Shown: in pieces, positions 7,140-14,166 of the stretch
How the letters are laid out: every line of letters begins with the position of its first letter
How positions within the stretch are numbered: the stretch's first letter is position 1
Assembly: GCA_910585935.1 (NCBI GenBank)
Contig: CAJUHN010000052.1
Coordinates: 1-18,627, forward strand
Length of the DNA: 18,627 nucleotides
Reading direction: 5' to 3'
From: an uncultured Lachnospiraceae bacterium
GTDB lineage: Bacteria; Bacillota; Clostridia; Lachnospirales; Lachnospiraceae
The notes under the pieces: generated by a model
What the model was told of the DNA's origin: nothing
Seen by the model: the letters and a program-made list of their open reading frames with translations, nothing else
Databases searched by the model: none
Program-made: the position numbers and the translations under genes

Positions 7140-7275
7140 GGCAAAGAATAATTCCAAAAGAAACCCCTTGGAAGACGTCGGCACTTAATGAGCAGTCCTG
7201 TTAGGGACTGAGAATTTAGTGTCCGCTACGTCTGGAACGGAGCGAAAGCGTGGTTTCGTTGGAATATTCCTTGCC
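7140..7275 (-). repeat. Structured inverted-end repeat, copy C (complete)
   Basis: This 136-bp copy lies in the opposite orientation to copy B. Its ends, GGCAAAGAATAATTCCA and TGGAATATTCCTTGCC, pair imperfectly with one length difference. The box CTCCGTTCCAGACGTAG is intact. Its central hairpin is CAGTCC (7193-7198) pairing with GGACTG (7205-7210), where copy D has CAGCCC with GGGCTG: both sides of the pair changed together. There is no obvious target duplication around it. It lies just upstream of the recD2 promoter. Confidence 0.88.
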
Positions 7276-7298
7276 GACGCGGAATTTTGGGTAAAGTG

Positions 7299-7327
7299 TT
7301 TACTTCACTTTTTGTGCTTTTTATAAT
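7299..7327 (+). promoter_or_regulatory. Sigma-A promoter of recD2
   Basis: TTTACT (7299-7304) and a perfect TATAAT (7322-7327) are spaced by 17 bases. Transcription would start near 7334, about 87 bases ahead of the recD2 ATG. A small palindrome AAAGTG / CACTTT (7293-7311) overlaps the -35 box and could be a weak upstream terminator or an operator. The promoter lies 24 bases beyond repeat copy C. Confidence 0.6.
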
Positions 7328-7420
7328 CTTATTTTTTTAGTTTATGTATCATATAACAATCGGCTTTCATTAATCATGATGTCTGTATCGGTAGATGTGT
7401 CCGTTTAGAAAGGAAAACTC

Positions 7421-9655
7421 ATGGCAGTAATAGAAGGATATGTAGAAAAAATTGTATTTCGGAATGAAGATAATGGTTATACAGTATTTCAGCTTACCAG
7501 TGAGGGAGATGAATATACTTGTATAGGAACATTTCAATATATTGGAGAGGGTGAATGTTTAGAAGCAGAAGGAGAATACATCACACATCCTGTCTATGGA
7601 GAGCAGTTTCAAGTGAAAACCTATGAGATGAAAGTGCCAGAAGATATTAACGCGGTAGAGCGTTATTTGGGTTCTGGAGCGATTAAGGGATTAGGAGCAG
7701 TCATGGCGGCTCGAATTGTCAAAAAGTTTAAACAAGATACATTCCGAATTATAGAAGAAGAGCCTGAACGCTTAGTAGAGATTAAAGGAATCAGTCAGAA
7801 AAAGGCATTAGAAATTGCGAATCAGTTAGAAGAAAAAAGAGGAATGAGAGATGCTATGCTTTTTTTACAGCAATATGGCATTTCTTCTACTCTTTCTGTC
7901 AAAATCTATAATCAATATGGTTCAGATTTATATGCTATTTTAAAAAGAAATCCATATCGTTTAGCAGATGATATTCAAGGAATTGGTTTTAAGATAGCAG
8001 ATGAGATAGCGGTAAAAATAGGGATTTTAGCGGATTCTGATTTTAGGATTAAAAGTGGAATTTTATATACATTACAGAGAGCAATGGGAAGTGGGCATGT
8101 TTATTTGCCTATGGAAGAATTATATAGCAGAACAAAAGAATTATTAGGTATACAATTAGATTCTATAGAAAAGTATATTATAGATTTATCTATAGAAAAA
8201 AGAATTATGGTAAGAGAAAGAGATGGAATTCAGGTTGTCTATGCCACAGTATTTTATTATATGGAACTGAATACCGCTAAAATGTTACATGATTTAAATA
8301 TAAAGACAGATATTTCAGAAAATGAGATCATAGAGAAGATAGCCAAAATAGAAAAGCAGACAAAGACTCAATTAGATGAAATGCAAAAACGAGCTGTGAT
8401 AGAAGCAGTTAGAAATGGGCTGTTAATCATTACAGGAGGACCGGGAACAGGTAAAACTACTACAATCAATGCGATTATAAAATATTTTGAATCTGAAATG
8501 ATGGATATTTTATTGGCAGCTCCGACGGGAAGGGCAGCAAAGAGAATGACAGAAACGACGGGGTGTGAGGCGAAGACGATTCATCGGCTTTTAGAGTTAA
8601 ATGGAAAAGCAGATGATGCAAAGAATATGGCAGTGTTTGAAAAGAATGAACAGAATCCGCTAGAAGCAGATGTTATTATTATAGATGAGATGTCAATGGT
8701 GGATATTAATTTAATTCATGCTTTATTAAAGGCGGTTTTAGTTGGAACAAGACTGATTTTAGTAGGAGATGTGAATCAGCTTCCTTCTGTTGGACCGGGA
8801 AATGTATTAAAAGATATGATTAATGCACAATGTTTTCAAGTAGTGCGCTTATCTAAAATTTTTAGGCAGGCATCTCAAAGTGATATTATTGTAAATGCAC
8901 ATAAAATTAATCGGGGAGAAAGAGTATCTTTAGAAAATAAAAGCAAAGATTTTTTATTTTTAAAACGTGATAATGCAGATGTTATCATTAGTGTGATAAT
9001 TACTTTGATACAGAAAAAGCTTCCTCATTATGTGAATGCAAAGGAATTAGAATTACAAGTGTTGACGCCGATGAGAAAAGGATTATTGGGCGTGGAACGG
9101 TTGAATAATATTTTGCAAGAATATCTCAATCCTCCTAGTCCGTCTAAAAAAGAAAAAGAAGTTCCCTCTGGATTATTTCGAGAAGGAGATAAAGTGATGC
9201 AAACAAAAAATAATTATCAGATGGAATGGGAATGGAAAGGTTTGAACGGGATTATATTGGAAAAAGGCATGGGGGTATTCAATGGAGATACTGGGATCAT
9301 CTGTGAGATTAATGAATTTGCAGAAACAATGTGTGTAGAGTTTGATGAAAATAAATTTGTTACTTATACATTTAAACAATTAGAGGAATTAGAATTGGCA
9401 TATGCGATTACGATTCACAAATCACAGGGGAGTGAATATCCAGCAGTGATTGTTCCATTGCTGACAGGACCACAGATGTTGATGAATCGAAATCTTTTAT
9501 ATACTGCGATTACAAGGGCGAGAAAATGTGTATGTTTAGTTGGAAGCCCAGATACTTTTTATAGTATGGTGGACAATCAAAAGGAACAATTACGATATTC
9601 TGGATTAAAGGAATGTATTTGTGAATTAATAAGTGAGGAAAGAGAGGATCAGTGA
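7421..9655 (+). CDS. recD2: RecD2-type ATP-dependent DNA helicase (YrrC)
   Basis: This is a superfamily 1B helicase moving 5' to 3' on single-stranded DNA, involved in replication-fork and DNA-damage tolerance in Firmicutes and working without RecBC. The 744-residue length fits RecD2. It has the long N-terminal region with helix-hairpin-helix-like segments (GAIKGLGAVMAARIVKKF, about 86-103; VEIKGISQKKALEIA, about 119-133), Walker A GGPGTGKTT (339-347), APTGRAAKRM, Walker B IIIDEMSMVD (Asp422-Glu423), VGDVNQLPSVGPG, LSKIFRQ, and the late motifs AYAITIHKSQGSEYP (about 659-673) and LYTAITRARK. All catalytic motifs look intact. GAAAGGA lies 8 bases before ATG. It overlaps comFC by 4 bases, so the two are co-transcribed and probably translationally coupled. 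Confidence 0.95.
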   Translation: MAVIEGYVEKIVFRNEDNGYTVFQLTSEGDEYTCIGTFQYIGEGECLEAEGEYITHPVYGEQFQVKTYEMKVPEDINAVERYLGSGAIKGLGAVMAARIVKKFKQDTFRIIEEEPERLVEIKGISQKKALEIANQLEEKRGMRDAMLFLQQYGISSTLSVKIYNQYGSDLYAILKRNPYRLADDIQGIGFKIADEIAVKIGILADSDFRIKSGILYTLQRAMGSGHVYLPMEELYSRTKELLGIQLDSIEKYIIDLSIEKRIMVRERDGIQVVYATVFYYMELNTAKMLHDLNIKTDISENEIIEKIAKIEKQTKTQLDEMQKRAVIEAVRNGLLIITGGPGTGKTTTINAIIKYFESEMMDILLAAPTGRAAKRMTETTGCEAKTIHRLLELNGKADDAKNMAVFEKNEQNPLEADVIIIDEMSMVDINLIHALLKAVLVGTRLILVGDVNQLPSVGPGNVLKDMINAQCFQVVRLSKIFRQASQSDIIVNAHKINRGERVSLENKSKDFLFLKRDNADVIISVIITLIQKKLPHYVNAKELELQVLTPMRKGLLGVERLNNILQEYLNPPSPSKKEKEVPSGLFREGDKVMQTKNNYQMEWEWKGLNGIILEKGMGVFNGDTGIICEINEFAETMCVEFDENKFVTYTFKQLEELELAYAITIHKSQGSEYPAVIVPLLTGPQMLMNRNLLYTAITRARKCVCLVGSPDTFYSMVDNQKEQLRYSGLKECICELISEEREDQ

Positions 9656-10362
9656 AAAAGGAAGAATGGATTCGTATTTTATATCCGCGCAGATGTCCGA
9701 TTTGTGAGGAAATTGTATTGCCAAGAGGGGAGAAAATATGCTTTTCTTGCAGAAGCAAACTGCCCTATATTAAAGAACCACGATGTAAAAAATGTGGAAA
9801 ACAGTTAAGAATAATGGAACAAGAATATTGTGAAGACTGTAAAAAAAGAAATAGAAGTTTTGATGCAGGACTTGCCTTATTTGAATATAATGCTGTAATG
9901 AGGGAATCGGTAGAAAGATTTAAATTTAAAAATAAAAGGGAGTATGTTGATTTTTATGCAGAGGAGGTGGAAAAGCATCTAAAAAAATTAGTGTATATGT
10001 GGAAAGCAGAGGTATTGATTCCTGTACCAGTACATGCTAGGAAGAGGAGAAAAAGAGGTTTTAATCAGGCGGAAGTATTAGCGGAGGCATTTGGAAAAGC
10101 GTTAGGGTTAGAAACTGATAAAAAAGTACTATATCGGTGTAAAAATACAATACCGCAAAAGGAATTAAATGAGAAAGAACGGATAAAAAATCTTCAAGAT
10201 GCTTTTCAGATAGAAAAAAATGTAGTACAATATAATAGAGTAATCCTTGTAGATGATATTTTTACAAGTGGCAGTACGATAGAATCATGTACAAGAGTGT
10301 TAAAAAATAATGGAATTGGTAGAGTCTATGCATTGTGCTTATGTATAGGGAAAGGGTTTTAA
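9652..10362 (+). CDS. comFC: ComFC-type phosphoribosyltransferase-like protein
   Basis: The 236-residue protein has the ComF family layout. The N-terminus carries four CxxC pairs (Cys15/18, 30/33, 45/48, 60/63) that should bind two zinc ions, followed by the phosphoribosyltransferase-like domain with IPVPVHARKRRKRGFNQAEVLAE (about 123-145) and the PRPP-binding signature VILVDDIFTSGSTI (about 197-210). ComFC is needed for DNA uptake in Bacillus and related bacteria; its exact reaction is not settled. The start is GTG at 9652, overlapping the TGA of recD2 as GTGA, with GAGGA upstream. In Bacillus comF genes also precede yvyF and the flgM/flgN/flgK/flgL cluster, so the neighbourhood is old rather than recently assembled. 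Confidence 0.92.
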   Translation: MKKEEWIRILYPRRCPICEEIVLPRGEKICFSCRSKLPYIKEPRCKKCGKQLRIMEQEYCEDCKKRNRSFDAGLALFEYNAVMRESVERFKFKNKREYVDFYAEEVEKHLKKLVYMWKAEVLIPVPVHARKRRKRGFNQAEVLAEAFGKALGLETDKKVLYRCKNTIPQKELNEKERIKNLQDAFQIEKNVVQYNRVILVDDIFTSGSTIESCTRVLKNNGIGRVYALCLCIGKGF

Positions 10363-10376
10363 GGAGGTAGAGGGAT

Positions 10377-10793
10377 ATGGCAATAGATGTAATAAACTGT
10401 AAAAGATGTGGCAAACTATTTCAAAGGGTTACTTCTAAAAAGCTTTGCCCAGAATGTTTGAGAGAGTTAGAAGAAAAGTTCAATGAAGTAAAAGGTTACA
10501 TAAGAGAACATCCAGATACTACAATCATGGAAGTTTCTACAGAAAATGATGTCAGTGTTGAACAGATAAAACAGTGGATTCGAGAAGAGAGATTAGAATT
10601 TACGAATTCAGAAGGAGCTGATATTTACTGTATTTCATGTGGAGAAGCAATTACAACAGGGAAATATTGTGATAAGTGTAAAGATAAGATGGCACATTCT
10701 TTTAATGAACTCTATCGTAAAGAAACACCTGTAAGAGAAAAGGAACAGCGCAAAGAAGGCGGAGCTAAAATGCGCTATTTAGGAAGAGAATAG
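10377..10793 (+). CDS. yvyF: YvyF-type flagellar operon zinc protein
   Basis: The 138-residue protein matches the YvyF flagellar-operon family (TIGR03826). It has an N-terminal zinc-ribbon-like set (Cys8/11, Cys24/27), a winged-helix/MerR-like middle (VSTENDVSVEQIKQWIREERL, about 53-73) and a second cysteine set (Cys85/88, Cys98/101). In Bacillus YvyF affects FlgM and flagellar gene control, but its mechanism is not firmly known. AAGGAGGT lies 10 bases before ATG, and the gene begins 14 bases after comFC, so it belongs to the recD2-comFC unit. Unlike in Bacillus it is cut off from flgN/flgM by a terminator and a 493-base gap. Confidence 0.88.
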   Translation: MAIDVINCKRCGKLFQRVTSKKLCPECLRELEEKFNEVKGYIREHPDTTIMEVSTENDVSVEQIKQWIREERLEFTNSEGADIYCISCGEAITTGKYCDKCKDKMAHSFNELYRKETPVREKEQRKEGGAKMRYLGRE

Positions 10794-10812
10794 GAAGAGA
10801 GATTATAAGATG

Positions 10813-10857
10813 AAAAAGCAGACTATTTTAGAAAGTATGGAATAGGGCTGCTTTTTT
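10813..10857 (+). terminator. Intrinsic terminator after yvyF
   Basis: AAAAAGCAG (10813-10821) pairs with CTGCTTTTT (10848-10856), and inside it CTATT pairs with AATAG; the stem runs into a T-stretch. It lies 20 bases past the yvyF stop and should end the recD2-comFC-yvyF transcript. A tiny frame (ATG 10811 to TAG 10846, 11 residues) lies within the hairpin but has no good ribosome-binding site. Confidence 0.75.
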
Positions 10858-11163
10858 AACACAAAATAGCAAGAAATCCCCCTAGAAGTATGAATTGCAA
10901 AAACAGTATATTATGATAATATTAGGTGGGTGGGGAAGAAATTGCTATATTCTTTTTGATATAAAAGCAACGTTTATAATCGTAAAATGTTGTTGCATTT
11001 TATAAAGTTATCAAGCGTGGATTAAACAAATTGATTTATGGTACAAACTAGCAGTCAGTAAATTAGATTGAGAAATATGATAACATTTATAAAGAAATAT
11101 TTTTGTAATTTAGGAAATAATAGATTTTGTATGGGAACATTTGTAAAAAATCAGCTCTTCCTC

Positions 11164-11190
11164 TAATATTATTATTGATTTAACCGATAA
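11164..11190 (+). promoter_or_regulatory. Sigma-D-like (FliA-type) promoter of flgN-flgM
   Basis: TAAT (11164-11167) is followed after exactly 15 bases by ACCGATAA (11183-11190); the Firmicute consensus is TAAA, 15 bases, GCCGATAW. There is one mismatch in each box. It lies about 97 bases before flgN, the first gene of the late flagellar cluster, and flgM upstream promoters of this type are known in Bacillus. Confidence 0.6.
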
Positions 11191-11286
11191 ATTATTAGAA
11201 GATAATTTTATTTCTATTGTATTCACGATAGATGATTTCCCTATAGGGATGGAGCAGGAAGAAAAGAATAAGGTTAGGAGAAAGCT

Positions 11287-11802
11287 ATGGCTGGTCTGAT
11301 TGAGGAGTTAATGAATATCTTAGAAAGAGAAAATGAAGAATATCAAAAACTTTTAGAAATTTCTAAGGTAAAGACAGGAGTTATCATTAAAAATGATATT
11401 CAAGAGCTTTCTAAGATTATAGAAGAAGAACAGGCAGTCGTTGGAAGAATAACTCCCTTAGATAAAAAAAGGGTGGAGTGTACCAATGATATTGCTACAG
11501 TTATAAATCGCAAACCGGAAACATTGACTATCACAAGGCTTATGGAATTGATGGAAGGGCAGCCGAAAGTGAAAAAGCGATTGGCGGAACTTCATGATAA
11601 ATTGCATGATACGATGACTCAGATGACGAAGGTAAATGAGATGAATAAGGGTCTTCTTCAGGAAGCTTTAGATTTAGTGAATTTCGATATTAATTTATTG
11701 AACAATTTAAAACAAGCGCCTTTAACAGCAAATTATAATAAATCAGCTTATAACACAGAAACTCGTATGGAAAGCAGAGGTGCATTTGACACAAAGCAGT
11801 AA
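11287..11802 (+). CDS. flgN: FlgN-type flagellar export chaperone
   Basis: The 171-residue, mostly helical protein begins with the FlgN-like pattern LIEELMNILERENEEYQKLLEISKVKTGVIIKNDIQELSKIIEEEQ, in which a helical hairpin is followed by the QxL..I..EE segment typical of the family. The second half (LMELMEG..VKKRLAELHDKLHDTMTQMTKVNEMNKGLLQEALDLVNFDINLL) is the chaperone helix that binds the C-termini of FlgK and FlgL. FlgN keeps these junction proteins unfolded and delivers them to the flagellar export gate. AGGAGA lies 6 bases before ATG. It precedes flgM here, the reverse of the Bacillus order, and is 15 bases ahead of it. Confidence 0.85.
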   Translation: MAGLIEELMNILERENEEYQKLLEISKVKTGVIIKNDIQELSKIIEEEQAVVGRITPLDKKRVECTNDIATVINRKPETLTITRLMELMEGQPKVKKRLAELHDKLHDTMTQMTKVNEMNKGLLQEALDLVNFDINLLNNLKQAPLTANYNKSAYNTETRMESRGAFDTKQ

Positions 11803-11817
11803 AAAGGGGGTTATCGT

Positions 11818-12099
11818 ATGCGCGTAGATGGTTATAATCAAATTAGTCAAATATATAGCACAAAAAAGACAGTAAAAAAGCAAGATATCAAGAAGACAGA
11901 TTCAAAAGACCAAGTGCTTATCTCCTCTTCAGGAAGAGATTATCAAATTGCAAAACGTGCAGTAGCTTCCTCACCGGACATCCGAGAGGATAGAGTGAAT
12001 ACAATTAAAACACAGATAAAAGAAGGAGCTTACTCTGTAGATAATGAGAGCTTCGCTGAAAAATTACTAAAAAAATATGAAGAAAGATTTCGCGGTTAG
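11818..12099 (+). CDS. flgM: Anti-sigma-D factor FlgM
   Basis: This 93-residue protein holds sigma-D (FliA) inactive until the hook is finished, when FlgM is exported and late genes switch on. The family pattern is clear: the N-terminal MRVDGYNQISQIY, the serine-rich VLISSSGRDYQIAKRAV (about 33-49), and the conserved sigma-binding helices DIREDRVNTIKTQIKEGAY...ESFAEKLLKKY (about 54-88). A strong AAGGGGG site precedes ATG. It shares a transcript with flgN, and a structured region with a terminator-like stem follows. Confidence 0.93.
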   Translation: MRVDGYNQISQIYSTKKTVKKQDIKKTDSKDQVLISSSGRDYQIAKRAVASSPDIREDRVNTIKTQIKEGAYSVDNESFAEKLLKKYEERFRG

Positions 12100-12313
12100 T
12101 AGTTTTATGTTTAAGAACAGGAAGTTCTTTCATCTCTAAAGTAAAGAGATGGATTGCCAAACAAAGTGAAAGGAATCACAACGCCAATGTAGTATTATCT
12201 TGTTATAATAGGCTGGAGCGCAAAGCGTGACATGTTTATTACAATGAGCTTGGCGTTTGTTTTTTTATTATGAGTGAGTTGGAACAAGAGCGAATATAGA
12301 AAGGAAAAATGAT
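12100..12313. promoter_or_regulatory. Structured leader or attenuator region before flgK
   Basis: These 214 bases contain a hairpin AAGAAC/GTTCTT (about 12113-12129), a hairpin CATCTCT/AGAGATG (about 12131-12151), and a long-range stem AACGCCAA (12180-12187) with TTGGCGTT (12250-12257) that is followed by a T-rich run (12257-12267). Inside that stem lie two smaller hairpins, TATTAT/ATAATA and CGC/GCG. The T-run makes the outer stem look like a terminator or attenuator between flgM and flgK. An extended -10 box, TGTTATAAT (12201-12209), also lies inside, so the flanking 8-bp dyad could instead be an operator. I do not recognise a known riboswitch. Confidence 0.45.
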
Positions 12314-14137
12314 ATGGGTGGAATGACAGGTTTGACTATAGGAGTTTCTGGACTAAAGTCGAGTCAAAACGCTATTAATACTACAGCACATAATCTGGCG
12401 AATGTAAATACAAAAGGTTATGTAAGACAACAGATTGTTTTTTCTGATACCTCTTATATTAATCTGGGGGTAGGTGGTGTTTATACAAACCAATCTGGAA
12501 TGGGTGTTAGTGTACAGGAAGTCCGCAGAGTGAGAGATATTTTATTGGATAAGGCATACCGTCAGGAAGTGAGCAGGCAGGCTTTTTATGAAAAACAATA
12601 TCTCGCAACAGAGGAGATACAGGAACTGTTTGGAGAGTTTAATAATGTCACATTTGCGAATTTTATGGAAGATTTTCGTTCTGCTATGCAGGAAGTGGCA
12701 AAAGAACCTCAAGGAATGACACAGCGTTCTGCGATGATTCAGAGTGCAGCGAATTTTATTAACGAGGCAGTAAAAATTTATGATGGATTAAAAGATTATC
12801 AAGACTTGCTGAATGAACAAGTAGTCAATATGGTGAATCGAATCAACCAGTTAGGGGATACGATTTATGCGTTAAATAAAAAAATCAGTTCTGTTGAGGC
12901 AGCAGATATGGAAGCTGCAAATGATTTTCGAGATCAAAGGGATAATGCATTAGATGAGCTGAGTTCCATTATCAATATTCAATATGATGAAGATATTAAT
13001 GGTGTTGTGACAGTGAAAGCAGAGGGAGTGGAATTTATCTCTGAAATAAATGTAAAACATATGTCAGTAGAGGCATTGCATACACCAGAGGATTCTGGAT
13101 TATTAACTCCTGTATGGCCACATTTGAGAGATAAAGAAGTGTTTAATCTAAATGTGACAATTTCCACAACAAAGGAGAACGATTTAGGAGCATTAAAAGG
13201 AGTTCTTTTAGCACGAGGAGATAAAATAGCAGATTATACAGATATTCCCAATTCAGATGATTATAAAGATGGTGCGAATAGTATAGCTTTCAAGCGAGCA
13301 CAGGCAGCAGGGTTGAATCCCATTGCGACTGATTATATGGGAGGAAAAGATAGCGCAGCTTATAAGAGGGATTTAGAAGTTTATGATAAGCAATTAAGCC
13401 AATCTACCGTTCGTACAGTAATGGCAGAACTCGATCAGTTAGTGAATGAAATGGTCACTAAGTTTAATGATATTTTATGCCCGAATAAAGAGGTGGCAGC
13501 GGATATTACAGGAACAGATGAGAATGGAAATGCTGTTACGATAACAAAAGGAAGTTTTATTTTAGATACAGAAAATGCAGGATATGGATATTCTGAGAAT
13601 AGTGATGTGCAGGGAACAGAATTGTTCTCTAGAAAAGACGTAGAACGCTATACAAAAGTGACAGGAAATGATGGAACTATTTATTATGTTTATAATGAGA
13701 AAAATGCGTTTGGTTCAGAATCCCTTTATACATTAAGTAATTTAAAGATCAATGAAGATATGTTACATGATGATACTTTGCTGCCTCTTAGCAATAGTGA
13801 GGGAGGAGAGTTCCGTGCCAGAGCAGAGGCGTTAGTAGATGCATGGAATGATGCTTCTTTGAAACTGACTCCTAATCATAATAATCAGAAGTCTTTTATG
13901 GATTATTATACAGAGTTAGTGGATCAGGTTGCCAATGCAGGAAGTTTATATGAAAATATGATAAATCATCAAGAAACTCTGACAAATGAAATTGATGGAG
14001 GAAGACAGGGGATATGTGGAGTTTCTTCTGACGAAGAGCTGACAAATTTAATTAAATTTCATGCGGCTTATAATGCAGCTTCCAGATATATTACAGTCGT
14101 AGATCAGATGATGGAACATTTAGTGACTAGATTATAA
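12314..14137 (+). CDS. flgK: Hook-filament junction protein FlgK, first copy
   Basis: The 607-residue protein has the FlgK N-terminus with AINTTAHNLANVNTKGYVRQQIVF (about 21-44), a helical coil region to about 190 (VNRINQLGDTIYALNKKISSVE), a long variable middle, and the C-terminal polymerisation helix GVSSDEELTNLIKFHAAYNAASRYITVVDQMMEHLV (about 570-604). FlgK forms the first ring above the hook and is needed before FlgL and filament can be added. Bacillus FlgK is about 507 residues, so the middle is larger here. GAAAGGA precedes ATG 12314; the ATG at residue 4 is a possible alternative. A related gene follows at once, so this operon has two FlgK-type proteins. Confidence 0.93.
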   Translation: MGGMTGLTIGVSGLKSSQNAINTTAHNLANVNTKGYVRQQIVFSDTSYINLGVGGVYTNQSGMGVSVQEVRRVRDILLDKAYRQEVSRQAFYEKQYLATEEIQELFGEFNNVTFANFMEDFRSAMQEVAKEPQGMTQRSAMIQSAANFINEAVKIYDGLKDYQDLLNEQVVNMVNRINQLGDTIYALNKKISSVEAADMEAANDFRDQRDNALDELSSIINIQYDEDINGVVTVKAEGVEFISEINVKHMSVEALHTPEDSGLLTPVWPHLRDKEVFNLNVTISTTKENDLGALKGVLLARGDKIADYTDIPNSDDYKDGANSIAFKRAQAAGLNPIATDYMGGKDSAAYKRDLEVYDKQLSQSTVRTVMAELDQLVNEMVTKFNDILCPNKEVAADITGTDENGNAVTITKGSFILDTENAGYGYSENSDVQGTELFSRKDVERYTKVTGNDGTIYYVYNEKNAFGSESLYTLSNLKINEDMLHDDTLLPLSNSEGGEFRARAEALVDAWNDASLKLTPNHNNQKSFMDYYTELVDQVANAGSLYENMINHQETLTNEIDGGRQGICGVSSDEELTNLIKFHAAYNAASRYITVVDQMMEHLVTRL

Positions 14138-14166
14138 AAGATCAAAGAAAAGAAAGTGGTGATAAA

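Larger units (their letters stand above)
6482..7420. other. 939-base gap holding two inverted repeat copies
   Basis: No credible gene is seen. The gap contains copy B (6510-6658, plus) and copy C (7140-7275, minus) of the structured repeat in opposite orientation, about 480 AT-rich bases between them, and the recD2 promoter. The inner stretch has a weak terminator-like hairpin (CTTTCAT with ATGAAGG, near 6794-6823, followed by a T-run at about 6830-6838) and a segment at about 6859-7110 that resembles 10864-11034 at both ends. Confidence 0.7.
10794..11286. other. 493-base gap between yvyF and flgN
   Basis: The gap contains a terminator at 10813-10857, an AT-rich segment (about 10864-11034) resembling 6859-7110, a sigma-D-like promoter at 11164-11190, and the flgN ribosome-binding site. 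A frame open from about 11142 to 11302 (including the stretch FISIVFTIDDFPIG) lacks a start codon before the middle and overlaps flgN; it might be a gene remnant, but I do not call it a gene. Confidence 0.6.

Noticed and set aside
10811..10846. Eleven-residue leader peptide gene within the yvyF terminator
   Set aside because: No ribosome-binding site and no run of regulatory codons; it most likely arises from the hairpin sequence by chance.
12178..12258. Cyclic-di-GMP riboswitch before flgK, suggested by GCGCAAAGCG
   Set aside because: The class I aptamer's conserved segments (such as the GGCAAACC region and its tetraloop receptor) are absent, and I could not place class II elements.
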